Source of the DNA: UBA1275 sp038124025
GTDB lineage: Bacteria > Bacteroidota > Rhodothermia > Balneolales > Balneolaceae
Direction of reading: 5' to 3'
Length of the DNA: 7,461 nucleotides
Assembly (NCBI GenBank): GCA_038124025.1
Contig: JAYPBC010000052.1
Span: 1 to 7,461, forward strand
Shown here: one piece after another, positions 1 to 7,230 of the stretch
Position numbering within the stretch: the stretch's first letter is position 1
Layout: each line of letters starts with the position of its first letter
Notes under the pieces: model-generated
Seen by the model: only the letters and a program-made list of their open reading frames with translations
Told to the model about the DNA's origin: nothing
Databases searched by the model: none
Program-made: the position numbers and the translations under genes

Positions 1-52
1 TCTAACCGCCTGATTCGTAGTCAGGTACTCTATCCAGTTGAGCTACGGGTGC
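1..52 (-). tRNA. tRNA-Arg(ACG), 3' part cut by the window edge
   Basis: Read on the minus strand from base 52, the sequence folds as the 5' two-thirds of a tRNA. It has the 5' acceptor strand GCACCCG, then U8 and A9. The D stem is GCTC/GAGT with the usual G10-U25 wobble, and the D loop holds the invariant GG. A five-pair anticodon stem CCTGA/TCAGG closes the loop CTACGAA. The anticodon is ACG (complement of bases 16-18), which reads arginine CGN codons; A34 is normally deaminated to inosine in this tRNA. The T arm, the 3' acceptor strand and any CCA lie beyond the left edge. It is divergent from the amidohydrolase gene, so its promoter must lie in roughly bases 53-150, but I cannot place it confidently. 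Confidence 0.93.
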
Positions 53-53
53 A

Positions 54-83
54 TTTCAAAATCATGCTTTACTACTATTTTTG
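54..83 (+). promoter_or_regulatory. Possible Bacteroidota-type promoter for the amidohydrolase gene
   Basis: Bases 76-83 read TATTTTTG, an exact match to the TAnnTTTG -7 box of the Bacteroidota primary sigma factor. Upstream, TTTC at 54-57 is one base off the -33 TTTG, with an 18-base spacer, within the usual range. Transcription would start near base 90, giving a leader of about 60 bases. That leader is very AT-rich, includes the 10-base palindrome TTAATATTAA (126-135), and has no Shine-Dalgarno sequence before the ATG at 151. A short match in AT-rich DNA can arise by chance, so this is tentative. Confidence 0.35.
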
Positions 84-150
84 AAAGAGGAAAAAGATAA
101 GCATATTAAATCAAAGTGTCTCAAGTTAATATTAAAATATTCTTACTACG

Positions 151-1632
151 ATGGTAGCTTTGGCAAATTCGATACAATGGTTACATATACCATCATGCAT
201 AGGTGTAGCAATTATTTACACGTTACTGATAACATGTAAACCAGTAATGACTTCATCAGAGGATTCTTATTGGATAACCAATGTAACCATTGTGGACCCG
301 ATAGAAGGCACTCAGCCTTCAAAAAATGTATGGATAAGGAATGGAAGGATAACCGAAATTACTAATTATGAGGAATTGGGAGATGATCATAGTGCGCGTG
401 TGATTGACGGCGAAGGTCTTTATCTAATACCTGGTTTATGGGACGCTCACGTTCATTATGCTTTTGATGATACTATGCGCCCTGCTATGAATGCGCTATT
501 TTTGGCTCATGGAGTAACAAGTGTTCGCGATACAGGCGGTCCCTTAGAGTTGGTAACCCAGGTTAGGATTCGAACGCTAGAACAACCTATGAAGGCACCA
601 AATGTGTATATAGCAGGCCCATTAATTGATGGCTCACCTAATGTATACAATGACTCTTCGCCGAGCTATCCTTTATTATCCGTTGAGAATAGCTCGTCAA
701 CCTCTATACAATTCAACACCCAGCTACTAATTGATAATAAGGTGGACTTCCTAAAAGCATATGAAATGTTGAGCCAAGAGCAATATTTGGAGCTAATGCG
801 GTTGGCTAGGGAAGAAGGCCTTTTGGTTACAGGCCACATTCCTTTAAGCATGGATTTATTTTCTGCAGTCGAGGCTGGATTAAATGGGATAGAACACCTT
901 AGAAATATCGAAATGTCCATAGCTACCAATTCGAAAGAATTACTAATTGAACGTTTGTCTATTCTCGAAAACCCAGATAGTCTAAATGGTGCTGAATTGC
1001 GATCATCATTACATGCTAAACAACGTATGGACGCCATTCAAATGATTGATAGTAACCTGTTGGTAAAGGCAGCTGAATTGTTGGCCAAAAATTCAGTCTG
1101 GCAAACACCTACCTTAGCTTTGTACAATAATTTCGCAACTCGTGAATTTTTGACGGAAAATCAGTTGGCTGAACTTAAAAAACTCCCAACATCACTCGCA
1201 GAACAGTGGCGTATGTCGATGGAACCAATGCGTAATATGGACATTAATCCAAATGCGGATATTGCAGTGTATAATCGGTGGATGAAAGAAATGGTGCGAT
1301 ACTTACATGCTAATAATGTTCCGTTTATGGCGGGTACTGATACTCCAATTGGCTATTTAATACCGGGTCAAAGCTTGCATAAAGAGCTTGAGTTATTGGT
1401 GGAAAGTGGATTTTCAAATGAACATGCATTACGTGCTGCTACCATCAACCCAGCAACATTTTTAGGAGTAGAAGAAGAGACTGGACAAATAAAAGTCGGG
1501 TACAATGCTGATCTAGTACTATTAAAAGGAAATCCACTACAAAATATTTCTTTCACTCAACAAATTCATGCGGTCATAAAAAATGGAATCTTCTGGAGCG
1601 TTTCCGAACTAGATTCTATGCTCATTCGATGA
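151..1632 (+). CDS. Exported metal-dependent amidohydrolase (imidazolonepropionase-like family)
   Basis: A 493-residue amidohydrolase-superfamily enzyme, expected to hydrolyse a C-N bond (amide, cyclic amide or dipeptide) at a one- or two-metal centre. The metal ligands appear in order: HxH at H100 and H102 (in GLWDAHVHY), a candidate carboxylated lysine K202 (in DFLKAYE), H229 (VTGHIP), H249 (GIEHL) and catalytic D397 (AGTDTP). H410 (SLHKELELL) is also typical of the COG1228 group. A small beta-sandwich formed by both ends flanks the barrel (WITNVTIVDP near 41-50 and VGYNADLVLLKGNP near 449-462). The N terminus has a hydrophobic segment (about 17-28) followed by C29. This suggests export, possibly as a lipoprotein, but Thr at -1 of the cysteine and the lack of Lys/Arg before it are unusual. 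An in-frame stop at 133-135 limits upstream starts, so ATG 151 is the best choice. The substrate cannot be assigned; prolidase-like and imidazolonepropionase-like activities both occur in this group. It stands alone on its strand, 154 bases before the ABC cluster. Confidence 0.93.
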   Translation: MVALANSIQWLHIPSCIGVAIIYTLLITCKPVMTSSEDSYWITNVTIVDPIEGTQPSKNVWIRNGRITEITNYEELGDDHSARVIDGEGLYLIPGLWDAHVHYAFDDTMRPAMNALFLAHGVTSVRDTGGPLELVTQVRIRTLEQPMKAPNVYIAGPLIDGSPNVYNDSSPSYPLLSVENSSSTSIQFNTQLLIDNKVDFLKAYEMLSQEQYLELMRLAREEGLLVTGHIPLSMDLFSAVEAGLNGIEHLRNIEMSIATNSKELLIERLSILENPDSLNGAELRSSLHAKQRMDAIQMIDSNLLVKAAELLAKNSVWQTPTLALYNNFATREFLTENQLAELKKLPTSLAEQWRMSMEPMRNMDINPNADIAVYNRWMKEMVRYLHANNVPFMAGTDTPIGYLIPGQSLHKELELLVESGFSNEHALRAATINPATFLGVEEETGQIKVGYNADLVLLKGNPLQNISFTQQIHAVIKNGIFWSVSELDSMLIR

Positions 1633-1786
1633 TGAAATAGCGTCATCTATCTTTTAAGAACGTTGACCAACGGTATGTCATTCAAATTACAAAAGAAGGA
1701 ACCAATACCCACATTGCTTAGTTTGATATAATCCAACAGACAACCGTTCTAGTACGTCCAGAAACTTTGATAACAAGCCCCCATAC

Positions 1787-2605
1787 ATGAGTAATAAACC
1801 AATCATCCAGCTGAAACAGCTTACAAAAAGTTATCAAGAGGGTAGTAAAAGGCGGTTGGTGCTTGATCAGCTAGATCTTTCTGTGGCAGAAGGTCAAATG
1901 TATGTACTTTTGGGGCGTTCTGGTTCTGGAAAAAGTACGATGTTGAATTTGCTAAGTGGGATTGATATGCCCGACACTGGGCAGGTGATTATTGACGGCA
2001 CCGATATTTCGAAGATGAATGAGAAGGATCGCACTAAATATCGGCGAGATAACATTGGCTTTGTATTTCAGTCGTTTAATCTAATTTCTACGCTCACGGC
2101 TTTCGAAAATGTTCTACTTCCGTTGTCTTTGAAAGGGGATGATCCAACTGAGAGTGAGCAGAAAGCGCAGTTTTTTTTGGATCAAGTGGGCTTAGGTGAA
2201 AGGGGAGGGAGTTATCCTGATCGGCTTTCAGGGGGTGAGCAGCAACGAGTGGCCATCGCAAGAGCTTTGGCTCATGAGCCGAAGTTTATTTTAGCCGATG
2301 AGCCCACAGGTAACCTAGATTATAAAACGGGCAGTATGGTGCTGAACATGCTGAGTGATTTGGTTCGGGAAAATGGTCGAACCATGATTATTGCAACACA
2401 TGATCGGGAAATGGGCCAGATTGCTGATCAGGTGTTAGAACTTCGTGAAGGAAGTCTACATGCCATGGATGCACTTATGGATGTTGCTGAAAAATCGGAA
2501 CGAGACCAATTCAGCCAATCGGTTGGGTCATCGCAAACAACCGAAGTAACGAAACCAGCGCAAGCTACCAGCGAAACTGAAGCGATTAAAGCATCCAACG
2601 AATGA
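1787..2605 (+). CDS. ABC transporter ATP-binding protein, LolD/MacB/YbbA type
   Basis: The cytoplasmic ATPase of an FtsX-class ABC system, which hydrolyses ATP to drive the permease encoded next to it. All nucleotide-binding motifs are intact: Walker A GRSGSGKST (43-51), Q-loop Q95 (VFQSFNL), signature LSGGEQQ (147-153), Walker B FILADEP (167-173) with E172 as catalytic base, D-loop GNLD (175-178) and H-loop H205 (ATHD). FVFQSFNLI and the DEPTGNLD stretch are typical of the LolD/MacB/FtsE branch. At 272 residues it is about 40-45 longer than most relatives. The excess is a tail after about residue 228, rich in Ser, Thr, Ala, Glu and Gln and probably disordered. There is no Shine-Dalgarno sequence before ATG 1787. 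Its stop overlaps the permease start as ATGA (2602-2605), which implies translational coupling. A run of eight T (2171-2178) lies within the Phe-Phe-Leu codons 129-131. Confidence 0.95.
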   Translation: MSNKPIIQLKQLTKSYQEGSKRRLVLDQLDLSVAEGQMYVLLGRSGSGKSTMLNLLSGIDMPDTGQVIIDGTDISKMNEKDRTKYRRDNIGFVFQSFNLISTLTAFENVLLPLSLKGDDPTESEQKAQFFLDQVGLGERGGSYPDRLSGGEQQRVAIARALAHEPKFILADEPTGNLDYKTGSMVLNMLSDLVRENGRTMIIATHDREMGQIADQVLELREGSLHAMDALMDVAEKSERDQFSQSVGSSQTTEVTKPAQATSETEAIKASNE

Positions 2606-5151
2606 GCAGGCATCACGACGACCTACTTTGGCAGTCAAGCCTTCGGTTTCTATTGCAACACCCCTGGCACTTTTTGTTGTCCATATTAGGCGTAGCTCTT
2701 GGCGTGGCCATGGTTATTTCCATCGATCTTTCTAACAGCTCAGCCCAACGTGCATTTTCTTTATCGGCCGAAGCGCTAACCGGCAAGGCTACTCATCAAA
2801 TTCAAGGGTCGGGCGATTTCTTGAGCGATCAGGTGTATCGGGACTTGAGACTTACTGCTGGGTATCGAAATTCAGCCCCCATTATCGATGGCTATGGCAG
2901 GATCCAAGGATTGGATCGCACCTTTCAGATACTGGGTGTGGATCCGATTGCGGAGGGGCCATTTCGTGATTTTTCAAGCCAGGAGGGAGGTATTGACCTA
3001 GCTAAATTTATCACCGGGCAACCCACAGCGATTATAAGTGATCAAGTTTTGGCAGATTTGGCCAAGGACATCGGGGATAGTCTCCAGGTGTCTGTGGGTG
3101 GGCGACCATTTGACCTGCTTATTGCCGGCGCTATTGCAACAGCCAACAAGCGCAGCCAACAAGCCCTAGAAAGTGTGATACTGGTAGATGTAAACACCGC
3201 ACAGCAGCTTTTTGATATGGATGGTCAGCTATCCAGAATTGATCTGATCGTACCAGAAGAAATTGAAGAAGCTATTTTAGCGTCCCTGTCGGCTGACTTG
3301 CCAGAAGGGTCGCGCCTGGTTTCCTCAGTCTCTCGCACAGATACTCTTAGTCAAATGACGCGGGCGTTTGAACTCAATTTACAAGCACTAAGCCTATTGG
3401 CCTTGCTGGTGGGGATGTTCCTGATATATAACACCATGACCTTTTCGGTAGTTCAGCGTCTACCTCTCATTGGTCGTCTTCGTGCCCTTGGAGTGACAAA
3501 ATCGGAAGTACTGTCCATGATCGTAAAGGAAGCGGTGCTCATTGGCCTCATTGGAACTATACTCGGGATTACAGCCGGTATCGGCTTGGCGCAATTCCTC
3601 CTTGGGCTGGTCACACAATCCATCAACGATCTCTATTTTGTGCTATCTGTCCAAGAATTGACCATTGAATTAATTCCAGTACTCAAAGCGGTCATATTGG
3701 GCTTAGGTGCAACTTTATTGGCGGCTTTTTGGCCAGCTCGTGAGGCCGCAGAAGCAGAGGTTTCTACTGTGCTACGTCGCTCTTCAAATGAATCTAGATT
3801 GGCTCATCGCTTGCCTTTCATTGCCCTAATAGGATTGGCTATAAGCCTGGCAGGTGGGGGTATTCTATTGATTCCCAATGGCGGAATCATCGCCGGATAT
3901 AGCTCATTATTGTTTGTTATTATAGGATTTTCCTTATTCATTCCTGCCCTTATTGTGGGTTTATCCGCTCTTATTCGCCCAATTTTAGGAGCTCTAAACG
4001 GCTTAATTGGTAATATGTCGGTTCGCGGGGTGGTGACCGAGCTTAGCCGAACCTCTGTTGCGGTTGCTGCTCTCGTTGTTGCTGTGGCTGCCTCGGTTGG
4101 GGTGGGTGTAATGGTCGATAGCTTCCGAGTCACGGTAGTATCTTGGTTAGAATCCCAACTCCAAGCCGATATTTATGTGCAGCCTCCCAGCGCTGTAGCC
4201 CGCAAAGCGGATGCTCAACTGCAAGTCGAATTAGTTCGGATTTTCAAGGAAACAGAAGGAGTAGCTAGTGTGCACTCGGTCTTTAGCGAAGATGTGATGA
4301 CTACCTTTGGTAGCAGTAACTTAGTGACGACCTCATTGGGTGCCAAAGCGAGCGAATCTTACCAAACAAAGGAGATACAGGACGACTTTTGGGAGCAGTT
4401 CGCCCAAGAAGAGGTGATCATGATTTCTGAGGCATATGCCTACCGTTTTGGGATTGGAATGGGGGATAGTTTGGGTATCGTGACTGATAAGGGTATGCGG
4501 TCTTTTCCTATTCAGGCTATTTACTTTGATTATGCCTCAGATATGGGGACTATTACCATGAATCGTAGTTTGTATGACCGTTATTTCGATAACCGTGCCA
4601 TTTCCGGTCTGGCTTTATATGCCGATGATAAGACCGAGGTAGATGTGCTGGTCAATCGTTTACGAGTTCGAGCGGTGGGGGTGCAAGAGGTCTTTATTCG
4701 TTCGAATAAAGGATTGCGCGAAGCTTCGATTGAAATTTTTGATCGGACGTTTACGGTAACCGTGGTGCTCAGATTGTTAGCTGTGTTAGTGGCCTTTGTG
4801 GGTATTTTAAGTTCGTTAATGGCGCTGCAACTCGAGCGAGCCCGAGAACATGCGGTGCTTAGAGCCAATGGAATGACTCCGGGGCAGTTATGGAACTATG
4901 TTATCACCCAAACTGGGGTTATGGGTGTAATTGCAGGGGTCTTATCCATTCCTCTTGGCTTACTTATTTCCTATGTCTTGGTCTATGTAATTAATCTGCG
5001 CTCTTTCGGATGGACATTGGAATTTGTGGTTAGCCCATTGCTGTTGATCCAGGCAGTAAGCCTAGCGGTCGGGGCGGCTTTGTTGGCGGGAATCTATCCC
5101 TCCTGGAAAATGGCTAAGGCACATCCAGCTGATGCATTGCGAAGTGAGTAA
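2602..5151 (+). CDS. ABC transporter permease with two FtsX domains (YbbP/AttF-AttG-like)
   Basis: An inner-membrane permease of 849 residues, partner of the preceding ATPase. I count ten likely membrane helices: about 23-43, 258-282, 311-337, 357-378, 404-425, 431-458, 484-505, 718-742, 766-798 and 808-832. The layout is an anchor helix, a periplasmic domain (about 45-255), and FtsX domain 1 (258-380, with RLPLIGRLRALGVTKSEV). Then come two linking helices, a second anchor helix and periplasmic domain (about 510-715), and FtsX domain 2 (718-845, with ERAREHAVLRANGMTPGQ). It ends in the family's HPADALRSE. This duplicated ten-helix plan fits the COG3127/YbbP group rather than the four-helix LolC, LolE and MacB proteins. 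Such permeases usually perform mechanical work on lipids, lipoproteins or envelope proteins instead of moving small solutes through a pore. The start overlaps the ATPase stop by four bases. The lipocalin gene follows 28 bases after the stop. Confidence 0.93.
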   Translation: MSRHHDDLLWQSSLRFLLQHPWHFLLSILGVALGVAMVISIDLSNSSAQRAFSLSAEALTGKATHQIQGSGDFLSDQVYRDLRLTAGYRNSAPIIDGYGRIQGLDRTFQILGVDPIAEGPFRDFSSQEGGIDLAKFITGQPTAIISDQVLADLAKDIGDSLQVSVGGRPFDLLIAGAIATANKRSQQALESVILVDVNTAQQLFDMDGQLSRIDLIVPEEIEEAILASLSADLPEGSRLVSSVSRTDTLSQMTRAFELNLQALSLLALLVGMFLIYNTMTFSVVQRLPLIGRLRALGVTKSEVLSMIVKEAVLIGLIGTILGITAGIGLAQFLLGLVTQSINDLYFVLSVQELTIELIPVLKAVILGLGATLLAAFWPAREAAEAEVSTVLRRSSNESRLAHRLPFIALIGLAISLAGGGILLIPNGGIIAGYSSLLFVIIGFSLFIPALIVGLSALIRPILGALNGLIGNMSVRGVVTELSRTSVAVAALVVAVAASVGVGVMVDSFRVTVVSWLESQLQADIYVQPPSAVARKADAQLQVELVRIFKETEGVASVHSVFSEDVMTTFGSSNLVTTSLGAKASESYQTKEIQDDFWEQFAQEEVIMISEAYAYRFGIGMGDSLGIVTDKGMRSFPIQAIYFDYASDMGTITMNRSLYDRYFDNRAISGLALYADDKTEVDVLVNRLRVRAVGVQEVFIRSNKGLREASIEIFDRTFTVTVVLRLLAVLVAFVGILSSLMALQLERAREHAVLRANGMTPGQLWNYVITQTGVMGVIAGVLSIPLGLLISYVLVYVINLRSFGWTLEFVVSPLLLIQAVSLAVGAALLAGIYPSWKMAKAHPADALRSE

Positions 5152-5179
5152 CTTTATTTGAGATTGAAATAATCGAACT

Positions 5180-6406
5180 ATGAAACTATCCTTCTGGCAA
5201 ATTATAACGATTCCGATACTGGTAGGCCTTGTGCTTTCGTGGAGTCTTTTTTCCGAACCCGAACCCGAAATTGAAGCGACTATTTCTGCAGCTCAGGCGT
5301 TGAGTGGAGGCGATACTGAGGGATATACTCAAGCGCTTGGTCCAAGAGAATTTGTCTTTCCCGACGATCATGGAGTGCACCCTGGTTTTAAAACTGAGTG
5401 GTGGTATTACACCGGGAATCTGTTTACCGAAGAGGGCAGGCAGTTTGGTTATCAGTTCACCATATTTAGAAATCAACTAAGTCCTTTAGGTGAGGATTTT
5501 GCACGCATCAACCAGAAGGAATCCGCACAAATGAACCTGGAGTTAAATAGTGCTAATGATTCGGAGTGGAGTACCAATCAATTATATTTAGCGCATTTTG
5601 CCATTTCCGATGTGTCGAAGAGAGATCATGTGTTTAACGAGAGATACAGCCGAGGCACCGTAGGTTTGGCGGGGGCAAGCGTGGACCCGTATCGAATCTG
5701 GTTGGAGGATTGGGAGATTACTCGAGTTACAGATTTAAAGGCCACCGATGAGCGTTTCCCAGTGAGGATTAAGGCCGAAATGAGTGATGGGACAGCGTTA
5801 GAGGTAGTGTTGAATCCACAAAAACCGCTGGTGCTTCAAGGGGAAGAGGGGTATGACAAGAAAGGGGGTGAGGATGGAAATGCCTCCTATTATATTTCGT
5901 TCACGCGTATGCAGACCGAGGGGCTCTTGAAAAAGGACGGCGAATCACTAGTGGTTTCAGGGCTGAGTTGGATGGATCATGAGTGGAGTACCTCGGCCTT
6001 GGATTCTGGGCAGACAGGTTGGGATTGGTTTTCGATTCAGCTGTCTAATGGATATGAGCTCATGTATTATCAAATTCGAAATGCCGATCCTGAGTTAGCC
6101 CCTCAAACGACCGGTAGTTTGATTGCCCCTAATGGTCAAAAAAGAGATTTAGGGCAAGGTGAAGTGCAATTGGAGGTACTCGAGTATTGGACGAGTCCGC
6201 ACACCGGCGCGCGCTATCCCCTGCAGTGGACCTTAGGTATTCCTTCCGAAGAGCTAAAAGTAGATGTAGCCACTGTGTTTGATGATCAAGAGATGACGGT
6301 ATCCGTGCAGTACTATGAGGGAGCGCTGCACGTTTCTGGGAAATTCAGGGATGAGGCCATCGACGGGAATGGCTACATCGAAATGACGGGTTACGAGCAG
6401 GAGTAA
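5180..6406 (+). CDS. AttH/CrtC-like two-domain lipocalin protein
   Basis: A 408-residue protein of the AttH/CrtC family (formerly DUF2006; Pfam CrtC and Lipocalin_9). Members have two calycin beta-barrels, which suits binding of a hydrophobic ligand. Family hallmarks visible are FPDDHGVHPGFKTEWWYYTG (60-79), YQFTIFR (91-97), YYISFTRMQTEG (237-248), GLSWMDHEWST (261-271), GWDWFSIQL (280-288) and GYIEMTGY near the C terminus (398-405). The N terminus has one hydrophobic helix (about 7-24) after Lys2. It acts as a signal peptide or membrane anchor and is followed by a Glu/Pro-rich linker EPEPEIE encoded by a GAACCC tandem repeat (5255-5269), so the protein should act outside the cytoplasm. Some relatives hydrate carotenoids (CrtC, carotenoid 1,2-hydratase). 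No carotenoid gene is nearby, and the ABC neighbours favour the AttH-like role of partner to a transporter. It lies 28 bases after the permease, with no Shine-Dalgarno sequence, and is probably co-transcribed. Confidence 0.9.
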   Translation: MKLSFWQIITIPILVGLVLSWSLFSEPEPEIEATISAAQALSGGDTEGYTQALGPREFVFPDDHGVHPGFKTEWWYYTGNLFTEEGRQFGYQFTIFRNQLSPLGEDFARINQKESAQMNLELNSANDSEWSTNQLYLAHFAISDVSKRDHVFNERYSRGTVGLAGASVDPYRIWLEDWEITRVTDLKATDERFPVRIKAEMSDGTALEVVLNPQKPLVLQGEEGYDKKGGEDGNASYYISFTRMQTEGLLKKDGESLVVSGLSWMDHEWSTSALDSGQTGWDWFSIQLSNGYELMYYQIRNADPELAPQTTGSLIAPNGQKRDLGQGEVQLEVLEYWTSPHTGARYPLQWTLGIPSEELKVDVATVFDDQEMTVSVQYYEGALHVSGKFRDEAIDGNGYIEMTGYEQE

Positions 6407-6453
6407 TTCGCAGCGAAAATGTGGCCTGCTAACAATCCCAGTACCTACTCAAC

Positions 6454-7230
6454 TCACTCCCAAGACCCATAGACCGCGTTAGGCAAAAGTAACACATCGG
6501 TTGAAATCCGTTCCATGAAGTCTTCGGTATCCACATTCTCTTGGGTGGTTTGACTAAAGTCCTTTATGTTATCTCCTACTTGATAAACAATTGATAGTGG
6601 TTTATTCCAAATTTCTTTGACCTCTGGATGCTCCTCCCAGCAATAGTTGGCTGTACCATTAGCGATTTGACTGCGACGAAGATCTTTGTCATTGATCATT
6701 CCCTCTGTTCCCACAGAGTTTCGATCGGCTTGGGACCGCCCCATTATACAGGTGTTGCTACGTTTTAGTGGGAACCCTAGCTCGACTAAATTATTCCATG
6801 TATTTGAGTCTAATTCACGTTCACGATTGGTGATTAGTACGATGAGCCCCCCTTTTTCAAAAACTTGAGTGACAAATTCAATCGAGCCAGGGACGGGGGT
6901 TGCGGATTCTTCTTGTACCCATTTTGCCCAACTTTCCGATGAATATCCCAAGCCCAAAAGATCACGTCGGCGGTTGTATTCCACATTATTTAGTAATGTT
7001 TCATCTACATCTAACGCAACGACCCAAGGCTCTACAGGGGCTTCAATAGCAGCTATACTTCGAGTAGCTGTACGATATAGATATTCTGTAATTATATGAT
7101 ATTCTGCGCTACTCATCGTCCAATTTACTGCAGAACTTACTTCATATTCTTGTTTTGTCTGATTATTAGGTTGGGTGCAGAACAGAAAACTAAAGAAACA
7201 AGGCAGAATGAGCGCAAAGTATTTAATCAT
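6454..7230 (-). CDS. HAD acid phosphatase / 5'-nucleotidase lipoprotein, e(P4) family
   Basis: An exported phosphomonoesterase of the HAD superfamily, class B/e(P4) type. Known members dephosphorylate nucleoside monophosphates or NMN at the cell surface or in the periplasm. I start it at the ATG ending at base 7230 (258 residues). An upstream TTG at 7248 would add six residues, MVKCTP, and spoil an otherwise normal signal peptide. Numbered from this ATG: signal MIKYFALILPCFFSFLFC with probable lipid-attachment C18 (Phe at -1 is atypical), then a polar linker. HAD motif I is D74-V-D76-E-T, with D74 the nucleophile and D76 the acid-base. Motif II is T134-N-R (VLITNR). The motif III lysine is probably K182 (MINDKDLRR). 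Motif IV is GDNIKDF (219-225), with D220 and D224 as Mg ligands. The protein ends in LPNAVYGSWE, the family's characteristic C terminus. It converges on the lipocalin gene, leaving 47 bases between the stops, and is its own transcription unit. Confidence 0.93.
   Translation of the reverse strand: MIKYFALILPCFFSFLFCTQPNNQTKQEYEVSSAVNWTMSSAEYHIITEYLYRTATRSIAAIEAPVEPWVVALDVDETLLNNVEYNRRRDLLGLGYSSESWAKWVQEESATPVPGSIEFVTQVFEKGGLIVLITNRERELDSNTWNNLVELGFPLKRSNTCIMGRSQADRNSVGTEGMINDKDLRRSQIANGTANYCWEEHPEVKEIWNKPLSIVYQVGDNIKDFSQTTQENVDTEDFMERISTDVLLLPNAVYGSWE

Noticed and set aside
1..150. tRNA gene as an attachment site for an integrated element
   Set aside because: The 3' end of the tRNA lies outside the window, and no integrase, repeat of the tRNA end or phage-like gene is present.
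1631..1672. Small inverted repeats after the amidohydrolase gene (GATGA/TCATC at 1631-1646 and CGTTG-AC-CAACG at 1661-1672)
   Set aside because: Stems of five pairs, with a ten-base or a two-base loop and no following T run; not convincing as terminators.
1675..1731. An 18-codon plus-strand ORF (ATG at 1675) in the gap before the ABC ATPase
   Set aside because: Too short, no ribosome site, no recognisable features, and it does not resemble a leader peptide with regulatory codons.
1718..1732. Promoter-like TTAGTTTG overlapping TATAAT upstream of the ABC cluster
   Set aside because: The first misses the second base of TAnnTTTG, and neither has a -33 or -35 partner at a proper distance. A promoter must exist in 1633-1786, but I cannot place it.
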